Source: a filamentous cyanobacterium ESFC-1
GTDB lineage: Bacteria > Cyanobacteriota > Cyanobacteriia > Cyanobacteriales > Spirulinaceae
Reading direction: 5' to 3'
Assembly: GCA_000380225.1 (NCBI GenBank)
Contig: KB904821.1
Location: 5,011,159 to 5,075,158, forward strand
DNA: 64,000 nucleotides
Shown in pieces: positions 26,312 through 36,210 of the stretch. How positions within the stretch are numbered: position 1 is the stretch's first letter; every line of letters starts with the position of its first letter. The notes beneath the pieces are model-generated. The model did no database searches. It was not told the DNA's origin and was given only the letters and a program-made list of their open reading frames with translations. The position numbers and the translations under genes are program-made.

Positions 26312-26956
26312 TTACCCTTGCAGTTTTTGACCAATAGAAGGCTCGGTTCCGGCAAGAATCCGTTGAATATTGGTGCGATGGCGCAAAATCACATAAAATC
26401 CGGCAAAAGCCGCGAATAAACAATAGGGAATCGGCTGATGCAGTAAAATCATAAATAAATTCACCGCGATCGCCCCGGAAATTGACCCCAAAGATACGAT
26501 CCGGAAGAACACCAGCGTCAAAACAAACGCCGCGATCGTTCCTAACGCCACTGGGGGACTCATCATCAGCAACACCCCCAAACTGGCCGCGACTGACTTA
26601 CCACCACTAAACCCCAGCCAAATCGACTTGCTGTGACCAAAAATCGCCGCGATACCGCTTAACATCACTAGCCAGGCTTGCCAAGGTTCAAGGGGCAACA
26701 TCAGCATCGGAAACCAGCTAAAACTGGCTTTCACCAATGCTACCGCCGCCGCGCCTTTGAGCAAATCCACCAGCAATACCGTCAGCGCGGCAGTTTTGCC
26801 CACCGTTCTTAAAACGTTAGTGGCCCCGGTTGAACCCGAACCATGCTCGCGAATGTCAATTCCCTTTAACTGCTTCGCCAGTAAATATCCCGTGGGTATC
26901 GAGCCGCACAAATAACCCACTACAATTAATAATCCACTTATCTCTACCACAGGCAT
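26312..26956 (-). CDS. plsY: Glycerol-3-phosphate acyltransferase PlsY
   Basis: Transfers an acyl group from acyl-phosphate to glycerol-3-phosphate, the first step in membrane phospholipid and glycolipid synthesis. A 214-residue, multi-helix membrane protein with the three PlsY motifs: GSIPTGYL near the N-terminus, GSGSTGATNVLRT, and a Gly-rich GHSKSIWLGFSGGKSVAASLG block. ATG at 26956. It lies tail to tail with tilS. Confidence 0.93.
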   Translation of the reverse strand: MPVVEISGLLIVVGYLCGSIPTGYLLAKQLKGIDIREHGSGSTGATNVLRTVGKTAALTVLLVDLLKGAAAVALVKASFSWFPMLMLPLEPWQAWLVMLSGIAAIFGHSKSIWLGFSGGKSVAASLGVLLMMSPPVALGTIAAFVLTLVFFRIVSLGSISGAIAVNLFMILLHQPIPYCLFAAFAGFYVILRHRTNIQRILAGTEPSIGQKLQG

Positions 26957-27538
26957 TGTTATCTGTCATCTGTCTTTTGTCTTATCACTTTCTGCGTAAC
27001 TTTTGCAATCCATTCTTGCGAAAAATCACGCCCTTGAAGCCGCGATCGCTTTTTTTCCGGGTCAAAGCCTACTTAAAATGGCCATGACTTCCTAGAATCC
27101 CATAAAGGCAACGGGAGAGAATCTCAATTTGGGACTTCTTACGCTGCCTCGCTCTTGAACATAACTATCAAGACAACTCAAAGACAGTTGTGTAATTAAT
27201 AACATTGAATTTCTGGCCCCCCGATCCTTTAAATCATCATCGGGGCGATCGGGGATCGCGACTTTAGGGTCTAACTTTTATTTTAAGGCCTAGACTGCTG
27301 ACATCATCCCCCTTTTTCAAGAAATACCAATTTTTCCAGTTAGATTCCTTCACCGAGTCAAACCTGTAAGCGCAATCAACACGCGATCGCGAGGATTATT
27401 ATGGTTAAATATCCCAATTTTTACCTTTATATCGGCTTTTATGCCCAAATTTAAAATAATTACTTTTTCCCACTTGGTGGTGAGACACAGCCCAAATCAG
27501 AGGAAGAATTATTTTCCACGCAAGCCGTAATCGACACT
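26957..27538. other. 580-bp spacer with a repeat copy; no intact gene
   Basis: Contains an AT-rich stretch, a CCCCGAT/ATCGGGG inverted repeat near 27219-27245, and copy 1 of a ~67-bp repeat (27242-27308). From the ATG at 27401 a frame runs toward the HigA-like gene but is cut by a TAA at 27452-27454. The sequence in that frame after the stop (PKSEEELFSTQAVIDTLLD) reads like the missing N-terminal part of HigA. Confidence 0.5.
27242..27308. repeat. Copy 1 of a ~67-bp direct repeat
   Basis: Begins GGGGCGATCGGGGATCG and ends near CATCATC; the diverged copy 2 is at 28704-28772. The two flank the HigA remnant and the ParE-type module in the same orientation. Confidence 0.6.
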
Positions 27539-27832
27539 TTGCTGGATTCTGATAACATCACTCCAGAGGAGCAAGAATACATTAACCTGTTGGGTATCCT
27601 CATCCATGACTACGAAGAAAAGTCTGTCTTGATTCCTGACTTATACGGTGTTGAATTGCTTAAGGCTCTCATTCAAGAATTCGGGCTTAAACAAAAAGAT
27701 TTAATCCCCATTTTTAAAACTGAATCTATTATTTCGGCAATCCTGAATGGTCAGCGAAAGTTTACTGTAGAACACATTGAAAAGTTAGCCGATTTTTTCC
27801 ATATTTCCCCGTCTGCTTTCTTTTCTCGATAA
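27539..27832 (+). pseudogene. HigA-type antitoxin/HTH protein, N-terminus broken
   Basis: Encodes a 97-residue stretch with an XRE/HigA helix-turn-helix: LLKALIQEFGLKQKDLIPIFKTESIISAILNGQRKFTVEHIEKLADFFHISPSAFF. Such proteins bind their own promoter and neutralise HigB/RelE toxins. The recognisable similarity extends upstream of the TTG at 27539 (SEEELFSTQAVIDTLL), but no good start codon exists there and a TAA blocks the frame at 27452. The gene is therefore either started at TTG in shortened form or disabled. No HigB toxin gene lies next to it. Confidence 0.55.
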
Positions 27833-28119
27833 AGTGTGGACACTTAATTGATATTTATATTAAAAAGGAAAAGGATTGTTGCATGGAGGTATTCCAGTTG
27901 ACGTAATTGCACCAATGATCCAAAAATCACAAGCGCGCGCTCCAAAATTTTATTCTCATAAAGGAAGTCAACTTTCTCAACCCATTGATATTATTTATTG
28001 AGTAACATAGGGTGGGCATCGCCCATCAGCAAGGGTTTTAGATCGAATAACAGATTAAGTTAAAGTTACACAATTCAGCGATCGCCCCTCTTTTTGTCCT
28101 AAGAGCGCATAAATCAATT
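27833..28119. other. Spacer between HigA-like gene and toxin gene
   Basis: A short open frame at about 27880-28002 (GGIPVDVIAPMIQKSQ... ending PIDIIY) has an AAAGGA box before a TTG codon. It may be a small peptide or a remnant; I do not recognise it. The rest is without features. Confidence 0.25.
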
Positions 28120-28422
28120 TCATAGACGATCTTTCCAGGATTTGGGATTGCGTTTGCTGTGAAAACAGGCGATCGCAGTAATCAGATTTTGATTTTGGTC
28201 AAACACATAAAGAATTCTGTAGGGAAAACGCCGAATTAATATCTGCCGGACTTGTTTATAAATAACCGGGTAGGCAAGGGGATTGCGTCCAATGTTCGAT
28301 AGTCCTGTATCAACTGCCCGGATAAACTCAGAGCCTAACCCCAAACTTTGAGCTTCATACCACTCGAAAGCATCTTGAATATCCAATTCTGCTTCTGGCT
28401 GAATAATCAGGGTGTAACTCAT
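28120..28422 (-). CDS. ParE/RelE-family toxin
   Basis: A 100-residue type II toxin of the RelE/ParE superfamily. It starts MSYTLIIQPEAELDIQDAFEWYEAQ and has the core strand block LIRRFPYRILYVFDQNQNLITAIACFHSKRNP, which carries the family's conserved Arg/Tyr and His. These toxins act on ribosome-bound mRNA (RelE) or gyrase (ParE); the target cannot be told here. Its ATG overlaps the stop of the antitoxin gene by 4 bases, so the two are co-translated. Confidence 0.85.
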   Translation of the reverse strand: MSYTLIIQPEAELDIQDAFEWYEAQSLGLGSEFIRAVDTGLSNIGRNPLAYPVIYKQVRQILIRRFPYRILYVFDQNQNLITAIACFHSKRNPKSWKDRL

Positions 28423-28646
28423 TGAGAAAAGCCTAATCGTTGTTTGACTTCTTCCCAGTCCGAACCCGCAGTTGCGTCTTGTGGATAATTTTCTAATCGG
28501 CGATCGAGTTCTTGCTGCTGTGCTTCTGTTAATGGCAATTCATTTTGCTGCGCCGAGATGCTATCCCAGAGGTCTTCAGCAAGCTGGATGCGTTCAGCAA
28601 CACTAAGTTGAGAGATTTCGACTTTAAGTAGGGGATGATTACTCAT
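28419..28646 (-). CDS. Addiction-module antitoxin (unstable antitoxin family)
   Basis: A 75-residue protein matching the addiction-module component family: LLKVEISQLSVAERIQLAEDLWDSI followed by LTEAQQQELDRRLENYPQD and a final ...SDWEEVKQRLGF. It precedes and overlaps the toxin gene, the standard order. It would wrap the toxin and autoregulate the operon. Promoter sequence lies upstream of 28646 but no operator is clear. Confidence 0.85.
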   Translation of the reverse strand: MSNHPLLKVEISQLSVAERIQLAEDLWDSISAQQNELPLTEAQQQELDRRLENYPQDATAGSDWEEVKQRLGFSQ

Positions 28647-28703
28647 GATGATTAAACGAAAAAAGGATAAAGAATTTTGTCATGTATTGTGCTGAAATTA
28701 GTT

Positions 28704-28772
28704 GGGGCAATCGGGGATCGTGACTTCATGGTCTAACGTTTATTCTAAAGCCAGGACTGCTTACTCATCATC
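28704..28772. repeat. Copy 2 of a ~67-bp direct repeat
   Basis: Begins GGGGCAATCGGGGATCG and ends CATCATC. It matches copy 1 at 27242-27308 with scattered substitutions and lies on the other side of the toxin/antitoxin module. Confidence 0.6.
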
Positions 28773-28787
28773 AAAAATAAACAGACA

Positions 28788-28818
28788 AAACCCCGGTTTT
28801 TTCAAAAAACCGGGGTTT
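28788..28818 (-). terminator. Strong palindrome downstream of ndhD
   Basis: Two 15-base arms (AAACCCCGGTTTTTT and its complement) around a single C. It is just past the ndhD stop on the minus strand, with T tracts inside the arms. It may terminate ndhD transcripts and also belongs to the AACCCCGG palindrome family at 33-96. Confidence 0.6.
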
Positions 28819-28843
28819 GAGTTGATGTGTTATTATCTCAAGA

Positions 28844-30433
28844 TTAATTCACTACAGATTCAATTTCTGGGGCTTGTAATACCTCAGAAGATAACGCTAC
28901 ATCAGCCTCCGACTCAACTAATGTCGGGACGGATTGGCGGATTCTGCTCGTTAAAGCGGTGGTGGTGGAATCGTAAATTTGGGTAATCATCTTGGGATAG
29001 AAACCTGTCCCGATGATGGGAACCAATAAAGACGCGATAATAAAGACTTCGCGAGGTTCAGCATCGATGAGGGCTTCGTCTTCCAGGGCAGGATTTTCTT
29101 TACCGTAGAAGATTTCCCGCAGCATGGACAGCAGGTAAATGGGAGTGAGAATCACACCCACAGCAGCCAGTACGACCACAACCAGTTTGAAGCTAAAGCT
29201 GTAAGCGTCGCTGGTAGCCATCCCCACGAAAACCATTAACTCAGCCACAAAACCACTCATTCCTGGTAACGCCAAAGACGCGAGGGAACAAGCCGTCCAC
29301 ATGGCAAAGACTTTGTTCATTTTCTGACCGATACCCCCCATTTCATCCAGCATGAGGGTGTGGGTACGGTCATAGGTACAGCCCACCATAAAGAATAAGC
29401 TGGCCCCGATAAGTCCGTGGGAAATCATTTGCAGCATTGCCCCACTCAAGCCCAAGTCGGTGTAAGAGGCAATCCCAATCAGGACAAAGCCCATGTGAGA
29501 AATAGACGAGTAGGCGATTTTGCGCTTGAGGTTGCGTTGGGCAAAAGAGGTGAGGGCGGCGTAAATGATGTTAACAACCCCCAGGATAATCAGGACGGGG
29601 GCGAAAACGGCGTGAGCGTCCGGTAGCATCCCCACATTCATGCGAATTAGGGCATAACCCCCCATTTTCAACAAAATACCCGCGAGGAGCATGTGGGCGG
29701 GGGCTGTGGCTTCTCCGTGTGCGTCTGGTAGCCAGGTGTGGAGGGGGAAGATGGGGAGTTTTACGCCGTAGGCAATGAGTAAGCCCCCATACAGTAATAA
29801 CTCTAGATTAATGGGGAAATCCTTGGCCGCGATCGCGCTCATGTCAAACGTTACCGTATCGCCGTAAAACGCCATCGTCAGGGCAGCAACGAGGATAAAC
29901 AGCGAACCCCCGGCGGTGTAGAGAATAAACTTCGTCGCGGCATAAAGGCGCTTCTTACCGCCCCAAATGGACAGAATGAGATACACCGGAACCAGTTCGA
30001 GTTCCCACACCAAGAAGAACAACAGCATATCCTGAACAGCAAACACGGCAATTTGACCGCCGTACATGGCCAGCATCAGGAAGTAAAACAGCTTCGGCTT
30101 CAGGGTGACGGGCCAAGCGGCCATAATCGCCAGGGTAGTAATAAATCCCGTCAGAATCACCAAGGGCATAGCCAAGCCATCCACCGCTACCGACCACTTC
30201 AAATCTAGGTCTGCAATCCAGACGTAGCTTTCGGCCATTTGTAAGCCCGGTTGGTCGAGGTCATAGCTGGTATAAAAGGCGTAAACAATCAGGGCAAAGT
30301 CAATTAAACCGATGGTAAGCGCATACCAGCGCACGGTTTTACCATTTTTATCAGGAATGATGGGGATTAATAAGGCTGCGGCAATTGGAAATAAGATAAT
30401 TGTCGTCAACCAGGGAAATTCAGCAAAATTCAT
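28844..30433 (-). CDS. ndhD: NAD(P)H-quinone oxidoreductase chain 4 (NdhD)
   Basis: A proton-pumping antiporter-like subunit of the NDH-1 complex in the thylakoid membrane, acting in respiration and cyclic electron flow around photosystem I. The 529-residue protein has about 14 helices. It includes [17 protein letters not shown] with the key Glu, [14 protein letters not shown] with the conserved Lys, and [18 protein letters not shown]. The length suits NdhD. Together with the adjacent NdhF it most likely belongs to the NdhD1/F1 type; the CO2-uptake type (D3/F3) cannot be excluded without a tree. ATG at 30433. Confidence 0.92.
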   Translation of the reverse strand: MNFAEFPWLTTIILFPIAAALLIPIIPDKNGKTVRWYALTIGLIDFALIVYAFYTSYDLDQPGLQMAESYVWIADLDLKWSVAVDGLAMPLVILTGFITTLAIMAAWPVTLKPKLFYFLMLAMYGGQIAVFAVQDMLLFFLVWELELVPVYLILSIWGGKKRLYAATKFILYTAGGSLFILVAALTMAFYGDTVTFDMSAIAAKDFPINLELLLYGGLLIAYGVKLPIFPLHTWLPDAHGEATAPAHMLLAGILLKMGGYALIRMNVGMLPDAHAVFAPVLIILGVVNIIYAALTSFAQRNLKRKIAYSSISHMGFVLIGIASYTDLGLSGAMLQMISHGLIGASLFFMVGCTYDRTHTLMLDEMGGIGQKMNKVFAMWTACSLASLALPGMSGFVAELMVFVGMATSDAYSFSFKLVVVVLAAVGVILTPIYLLSMLREIFYGKENPALEDEALIDAEPREVFIIASLLVPIIGTGFYPKMITQIYDSTTTALTSRIRQSVPTLVESEADVALSSEVLQAPEIESVVN

Positions 30434-30981
30434 ATTGAATAATTAAAATTGCGAGGTCGAGGGTTACGAGTTTAAGCGTACAAGGATTTTTGTTCAGTGG
30501 TCGCCTCATCAGCGATTAGAGGGCAGTGGGCAATCGGCAATCGGGGGGGGAGTTGAATTCTACCCCAAAAAGAGATCAGAAACTTTTTGCTGGAGGGCAG
30601 ACTCTAAAAAAGGCTCAACATTAGAATATATATGGGTTTCAGCCCAAAAAAGTAAAGTTAACGTTTCGCGCGAGAGTCAACAGTAGTACATCTTAGAGGG
30701 TGGGTTACGGCGGGTAGCTAGATTGCTGTCATAGCGCCCGCTTTTAGCCGCCTAACCCACCCTACTGTTGTGACCCACTTTAAATGGTGGGTTACGGCGG
30801 ATAACTAGATTGCTGTCACAGCCTAGGTTGTAGCCGCCTAACCCACCCTACGTTAAAGCCTCATCTTAGCTGTGTCACGCCACTACGCGAAGACTGGATA
30901 ACTGATAGAAGCTGGGGAGCAGAGTTCTTTTCTTCCCCCTCCCCCCCTCCTCCCACTCCTCCCACTCCTCCCAACTTGGGG
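30434..30981. promoter_or_regulatory. 550-bp ndhF-ndhD spacer
   Basis: Holds the ndhD leader and a block of repeats (30698-30887). An AT-rich part at 30434-30480 next to the ndhD start likely carries the promoter. The end near ndhF has a run of CTCCC units (about 30936-30972). No gene is supported. Confidence 0.4.
30698..30887. repeat. Two tandem hairpin repeats
   Basis: Copies at 30698-30765 and 30786-30851 share terminal arms GGTGGGTTACGGCGG and CCGCCTAACCCACC around variable middles. The tail after the second copy (GTTAAAGCCTCAT...) to about 30887 matches that after the copy at 16435-16500. Confidence 0.75.
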
Positions 30982-33048
30982 CTAACCGAGACTGGAGACC
31001 ACCACAAAGCCCAAAACTGCCGCAAAAACGATGAGGGCGTAGAATTGGACGCGTCCACTTTCGAGGTATTTCAAGCCCTGACCACTCACTACGGCAACCA
31101 GACCTGTGAAGTTTACGGCCCCATCTACGACGCGGTAATCGATTTCGAGCATTTGACGGGCAATGCGACGCAAACCGACCACAAAGAGGCTGTAGTAGAT
31201 TTCGTCAAAGTACCATTTTTTGAGGGAAAATTGGTACAACGGCTTGATTTTGGACGCGATCGCGCCCGCATCGATTTTACCTCGCAAATACATCAAGGAA
31301 GCCAGAGTAATGCCAATCAGGGCAATCCCGACCGAGTTACCACCCATGATTAAAAACTCGTTCAACTCGAAATGTTCTGCGGCCTCCATGACTTCGGCCA
31401 ACGTTTCCCCAGGGGCGTGAATGAACATCTCGAAGTCGTTGTGCCACGGACGACCGAGTAAACCAATGGCAATCGAAGGAATCGACAAGGCCAATAACGG
31501 GAAGGTCATGGTCCAGGGGGATTCGTGGGGTTCGCTGCTGTGGTGGTCGTCGTGGTCGAGTTCGGCGGGGTTCATCGCACCGGGAGCAAAGGCAGGTTCG
31601 AGCATTTCTTCGCTTTCTGCATCTGCTGTGAATTCTGACTTGATTTTTGCGCGAATATCCGTTTCGTTGCCCCGGAATGAACCTTCAAAGGTCATAAAAT
31701 ACATTCGGAACATATAGAAAGCGGTGATCCCGGCAGTCAGCCAACCAATCAGCCACAACGCCGGATTGATTTCAAAGGCAAAACCGAGAATTTCGTCTTT
31801 TGACCAGAAACCGGCAAAGGGAGGAATCCCAGAAATCGCGAGAGTCCCGATCAAGAAGCTAAACGAAGTTAGGGGCATATATTTTCTTAAACCCCCCATC
31901 AAGCGCATATCCTGGGCGAGTACGGGGTCGTGGCCGACCACTTCTTCCATGCCGTGAATGACTGAACCGGAACCCAAAAACAGCATCGCTTTGAAGTAAG
32001 CGTGGGTCATCAGGTGAAACAATCCGGCGGTATAGGCCCCGGTTCCCATGGCCATGACCATGTAACCGAGTTGAGAAATGGTTGAGTAAGCCAGACCTTT
32101 TTTGATGTCGTTTTGGGTCATGGCAATCGAAGCACCGAGGAAGGCGGTAAATGCCCCTGTCCAGGCGATGGTACTCATGGCGATGGGGATGTTCTCAAAT
32201 ACGGGATACATCCGGGCAATGAGGAACACCCCGGCGGCGACCATGGTGGCGGCGTGGATTAACGCGGAGATGGGCGTGGGGCCTTCCATTGCGTCAGGCA
32301 GCCAGACATGAAGCGGGAACTGGGCTGATTTGGCCACGGGGCCTAAAAAGACCAAAATGGCGAATAACGCCGCTAATCCCGACCAAAGTACGCCAGAAGC
32401 GACTAATTCTTGGAGGCGATCGCCCATTACGCCAAAGTCAAAACTACCCGTGGCCCAATACAGACCCAACATCCCTAGTAATAAGCCGAAGTCGCCGACG
32501 CGGTTGGCGACAAAGGCTTTCTGACAAGCATCGGCGGCGGCTTTGCGGTCGTACCAAAAGCCGATTAGCAGGTACGAACACATCCCCACCAATTCCCAGA
32601 AAATATAAACTTGGACGAGATTAGGACTGATAACGAGACCGAGCATGGACGAGCCAAATAAGCTCAAGTAGGCATAAAAGCGCACATAACCGGGGTCGTG
32701 GGCCATATAGCCATCGGTGTAGACCATGACCAAAAAGGCAACGGTGGTGACGATGACCAGCATGACAGCAGCCAGGGGATCGATGACATAACCCATCGTG
32801 AGCTGAAAATCTCCGGCGGCGGCCCACTCGAAACTACGAGAGAAGGCTGGTGTTCCTTGTACTTGACTCCACAGCAGAGCGAGCGCATAAGCCATTGCTC
32901 CCCCCATGAGGGTGATGACAACGGCTGCGTTGATTTTTCTGAGGCTGTTGGTGAACTTGTTAAAGGAAATCAAGCCCACTCCTAACAGCATCGCTCCGAC
33001 GAGGGGCAATACTGGAATTAACCAGGCGTATTGATAGAGCGGTTCCAT
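30982..33048 (-). CDS. ndhF: NAD(P)H-quinone oxidoreductase chain 5 (NdhF)
   Basis: The largest antiporter-like NDH-1 subunit, 688 residues with many helices. Hallmarks are FWELVGMCSYLLIGFWYDR with the pump Glu, AKSAQFPLHVWLPDAMEGPTPISALIHAATMVAAG, and GLAYSTISQLGYMVMAMG. A hydrophilic segment (EEMLEPAF...HDDHHSSEPHE, about 475-515) is followed by the lateral helix region. It lies upstream of ndhD and near rbcR, the usual neighbourhood of the NdhF1 type, which supports respiration and cyclic flow (inference). ATG at 33048. The 548-bp spacer makes separate promoters for ndhF and ndhD likely. Confidence 0.93.
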   Translation of the reverse strand: MEPLYQYAWLIPVLPLVGAMLLGVGLISFNKFTNSLRKINAAVVITLMGGAMAYALALLWSQVQGTPAFSRSFEWAAAGDFQLTMGYVIDPLAAVMLVIVTTVAFLVMVYTDGYMAHDPGYVRFYAYLSLFGSSMLGLVISPNLVQVYIFWELVGMCSYLLIGFWYDRKAAADACQKAFVANRVGDFGLLLGMLGLYWATGSFDFGVMGDRLQELVASGVLWSGLAALFAILVFLGPVAKSAQFPLHVWLPDAMEGPTPISALIHAATMVAAGVFLIARMYPVFENIPIAMSTIAWTGAFTAFLGASIAMTQNDIKKGLAYSTISQLGYMVMAMGTGAYTAGLFHLMTHAYFKAMLFLGSGSVIHGMEEVVGHDPVLAQDMRLMGGLRKYMPLTSFSFLIGTLAISGIPPFAGFWSKDEILGFAFEINPALWLIGWLTAGITAFYMFRMYFMTFEGSFRGNETDIRAKIKSEFTADAESEEMLEPAFAPGAMNPAELDHDDHHSSEPHESPWTMTFPLLALSIPSIAIGLLGRPWHNDFEMFIHAPGETLAEVMEAAEHFELNEFLIMGGNSVGIALIGITLASLMYLRGKIDAGAIASKIKPLYQFSLKKWYFDEIYYSLFVVGLRRIARQMLEIDYRVVDGAVNFTGLVAVVSGQGLKYLESGRVQFYALIVFAAVLGFVVVSSLG

Positions 33049-33282
33049 TACCTATTCCTATCTTTATATTTCTTCATTGTTTGCAGTGTAATGTTAACAA
33101 TTTTGACATATTTGCTAGTTTAAAAAAGTATTTATGCCTAGATTCCTATCTATGTGCTTATGTCTGTGGGTAGATTGGGGGTGAAAATCGCCACTAAAAA
33201 TCAGCCTTTCGCTAGGGTATCGCCAAGGCTGGAGAAACGATGATTTGAGAATTAAATGGGTTTGTTAAAAATCGCGATCGCC

Positions 33283-33627
33283 CTAAGCCGAAGTCAGCAT
33301 TAAGCTGCGATTCTCTAGGGTATCGAGAATCCGGCGCAATTCATCTCGGGTTTGGAAACCTTCTAAGCGGTGCGCGATCGCGCCCTGTTCAAACAACAAC
33401 AAGGTTGGTAATGTCCGCAAACGATAACCATTGACGAGCTTGAAGTTCTCATCAGCATTGACGCTGACGATTTTCCAAGAGTTTTGGCAGTTTTGGTCAA
33501 AAGCAGTCAAGATCGGTTGAATATGCAGACAAGGCTTACACCAAGGGGCCCAAAAGTAAACGAGAACGGAAGTCGGTGAATCTAAGACTTGCTGAGAAAA
33601 AGTTAGCTCGTTGACCGAAAGCACCAT
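33283..33627 (-). CDS. Thioredoxin-like protein
   Basis: A 114-residue thioredoxin fold with the active site WCKPC at 29-33 (WAPWCKPC) and cis-Pro in RTLPTLLLFEQG. The usual motif is WCGPC; Lys in the second position is known among cyanobacterial thioredoxin-like proteins. It would reduce disulfides in the cytosol. The position between ndhF and the NnrU-like gene is consistent with redox housekeeping. ATG at 33627. Confidence 0.88.
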   Translation of the reverse strand: MVLSVNELTFSQQVLDSPTSVLVYFWAPWCKPCLHIQPILTAFDQNCQNSWKIVSVNADENFKLVNGYRLRTLPTLLLFEQGAIAHRLEGFQTRDELRRILDTLENRSLMLTSA

Positions 33628-33712
33628 AATTCTATTTTGTCTATATCAGTTTGTTATTTTGGCTTTCGATCATGCTACAACCATTTGGGATCAAGTTCTA
33701 GCGCTTTTTTTT

Positions 33713-33935
<223 letters not shown>

Positions 33936-33940
33936 CCAAA

Positions 33941-34654
33941 TTACCAAGGCACTTTGGCTGTAACTGTCATCAGCCAGGGATGACCCCACCACAGCAGCAG
34001 GATAAAGCCCGTGACACCGAGATAAGCGGGGCGGAGGAATTCTTGCCATTTGAGGGTTTGGCGGCCATCGAGAAGGGCTTGAAACGGCATGACCGAGGTG
34101 CGGTCTTTGACTTTGAGGAATGCGTCGCCGTATCGTTGTTCTAAGCGGCGATCGCCATGCCACACCGCAAAGAGATGATGGGCAATTAAACCCGCAGAAG
34201 TGACCAGCATAAACGTTGTACCGAGCCAGATTGTATGAGCGATACACCAGATAATCTGACCGACCATTTGCGGGTGACGGGTGATGCGAATGATCCCGGT
34301 TTCGTAGAGGTGAACTTCGGGTTTTTCCAGGGCGGCAATTTCGAGCAAGTTAAAGGTCGCAGGATAGAGGAAAAAGAAAGAGATTGCCGATAATACCCAG
34401 ATTAGGGGAATAACGCCGGGGGTGGTTTGCAGATGCCACAAGGTTAAACCGTCGTAGCGGTGGTTGAAAAAGTAAATAATGAGGGCAGTGGCGAAAGGGA
34501 TGCTAACCAGGGCGAATAAAACCCGGTAAGCCCTTGCGCCGATTTTGCTTTCTCCCCAGGGTCTGAGGGCGGCTAAACCACTGTGGGCGATCGCAAAACC
34601 AACGAGCAGAAGAAGCATAATGCCATGACTTGCGGTTAACCAAGATGCTGTCAT
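33941..34654 (-). CDS. NnrU-family membrane protein (Z-ISO-like)
   Basis: A 237-residue protein with about six or seven helices of the NnrU family. This family includes plant 15-cis-zeta-carotene isomerase, a haem protein. Likely ligand and signature residues are seen in [38 protein letters not shown] and [21 protein letters not shown]. It may act on carotenoids or another isoprenoid; the substrate is not proven for cyanobacteria. It is divergent from rbcR. Its stop codon abuts a heptamer array. Confidence 0.8.
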   Translation of the reverse strand: MTASWLTASHGIMLLLLVGFAIAHSGLAALRPWGESKIGARAYRVLFALVSIPFATALIIYFFNHRYDGLTLWHLQTTPGVIPLIWVLSAISFFFLYPATFNLLEIAALEKPEVHLYETGIIRITRHPQMVGQIIWCIAHTIWLGTTFMLVTSAGLIAHHLFAVWHGDRRLEQRYGDAFLKVKDRTSVMPFQALLDGRQTLKWQEFLRPAYLGVTGFILLLWWGHPWLMTVTAKVPW

Positions 34655-34941
34655 TTTGATCTTTAGGGTTGTGAAATCTGATAAGTTTAGGTTATATCTA
34701 GTTAACTATAACGTTTAGGCCGGTCTCAAACATTTGCAACCCAAATGATCCCCGCCTTATGTTACTGTCAATTCAGCAGGGGCAAATCCTAGAATGAATT
34801 ACAGGGTTGTATGGCTCAGGGAAATGTCGATAATTAAAGTATTTAAGAGAAAGCTACAATTTATACTCTAATTCGCTGGAAAACGCGAAATTTGGATTTG
34901 CCTTATCGCTGGTGTTCGTTCCTCCTTGTTATCTAAGGGTT

Positions 34942-35943
34942 ATGCCTGATATTCCGTTCACACTCGACCAACTCCGAATCTTGAAAGCGATCGCGGCTGA
35001 AGGAAGTTTCAAACGTGCGGCTGATAGCCTGTATGTGTCTCAACCTGCGGTTAGTCTTCAAGTTCAAAATTTAGAAAAACAGTTAGATGTTCCTTTGTTT
35101 GACCGGGGGGGACGCAGAGCGCAAATGACAGAAGCCGGTCACTTGTTGCTGACTTACGGCGAAAAAGTCCTCTCACTGTGTCAAGAAACCTGTCGCGCCA
35201 TTGAAGATTTACAAAATCTCCAAGGGGGAACCCTGATCATCGGCGCATCCCAGACAACAGGCACTTATTTACTGCCCCGCATGATTGGGATGTTTCGTCA
35301 GCGTTATCCTGATGTATCGGTACAACTGCAAGTTCATTCGACCCGACGCACTTCGTGGAGTGTGGCCAATGGTCAAGTGGATTTAGCGATTATTGGCGGT
35401 GAAGTCCCGGCAGAATTGCAAGATGTCTTGACGATCAAGGCTTATGCTGAGGATGAGTTAGCGCTGATTTTACCCGTGTTTCATCCTTTAGCCAAGGCGG
35501 AGACCATTCAAAAAGAAGATTTATACAAGCTTCAGTTTATCGCCCTCGATTCTCAATCCACGATTCGTAAGGTGATTGACCAAGTATTAGGTCGTTGGGG
35601 TATTGATCCGAAGCGTCTAAAAATTGAGATGGAATTAAATTCGATCGAAGCGATTAAAAATGCAGTGCAATCGGGCTTAGGGGCGGCATTTGTTTCGATT
35701 TCTGCCATTGAAAAAGAGTTACAAATGCGAATTTTACACCGAGCGCGTTTGGACGAAATGGCGGTGAAACGCACGTTGTCGGTGATTATTAATCCCAATC
35801 GCTATCGCTCTAAAGCCGCAGAAGCCTTTTTAAAAGAAATTTTGCCCGAATTTGCCGAAGCGAAGGGTTTAGCGGTCAAGCCGGTGGTAGAAGCGAACGC
35901 TGAGGAAGATTTAGAGGCGGTATCCAGTCCGACGGTTAAGTAA
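34942..35943 (+). CDS. rbcR: LysR-type transcriptional regulator RbcR (Ycf30)
   Basis: A LysR regulator of about 333 residues. The N-terminal winged helix ([43 protein letters not shown]) is close to RbcR/Ycf30, which controls RuBisCO operon expression in cyanobacteria and red-lineage plastids. The effector domain follows ([38 protein letters not shown]). The ATG at 34942 is used; it has an AAGGG box and starts the conserved [12 protein letters not shown], whereas a GTG ten codons upstream does not add conserved sequence. Neighbouring ndhF is its usual companion. Confidence 0.9.
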   Translation: MPDIPFTLDQLRILKAIAAEGSFKRAADSLYVSQPAVSLQVQNLEKQLDVPLFDRGGRRAQMTEAGHLLLTYGEKVLSLCQETCRAIEDLQNLQGGTLIIGASQTTGTYLLPRMIGMFRQRYPDVSVQLQVHSTRRTSWSVANGQVDLAIIGGEVPAELQDVLTIKAYAEDELALILPVFHPLAKAETIQKEDLYKLQFIALDSQSTIRKVIDQVLGRWGIDPKRLKIEMELNSIEAIKNAVQSGLGAAFVSISAIEKELQMRILHRARLDEMAVKRTLSVIINPNRYRSKAAEAFLKEILPEFAEAKGLAVKPVVEANAEEDLEAVSSPTVK

Positions 35944-35970
35944 GTAGGGCTTGCTGAGGAAGTTTTAGGG

Positions 35971-36101
35971 TTTGCCCTCACCCCAACCCCTCTCCCACTG
36001 ATCTCTTGGGCTTATTTTCTCAGAATGGATGTGGTGTCCTAACTGTTTTGGCAGTTGCTATATGATGGCGATCGCACAGGGATTCCCGTAGCGGCAGGCG
36101 C
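35971..36101. repeat. Repeat fragments between rbcR and the kinase gene
   Basis: 35971-36000 holds half of the CTCACCCCAACCCCTCTCCC repeat. 36068-36101 is a degenerate copy of the GGATCC/GTAGCGGCA palindrome that is inserted in frame in two genes of this window. No gene lies in 35944-36210. Confidence 0.6.
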
Positions 36102-36210
36102 TTTCAACCTGTCAGTTTTCCCAAAAGACTGACATTTTTGTTGGAGTTTAGACAGAGCAAGTTGCACGGTTAGCTAAAATACTGGATACTAGCCCTGATG
36201 TACCTTTGAT

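Noticed and set aside
30976-32985. Several long plus-strand frames opposite ndhF
   Set aside because: They are antisense shadows of a conserved gene and lack their own start signals.
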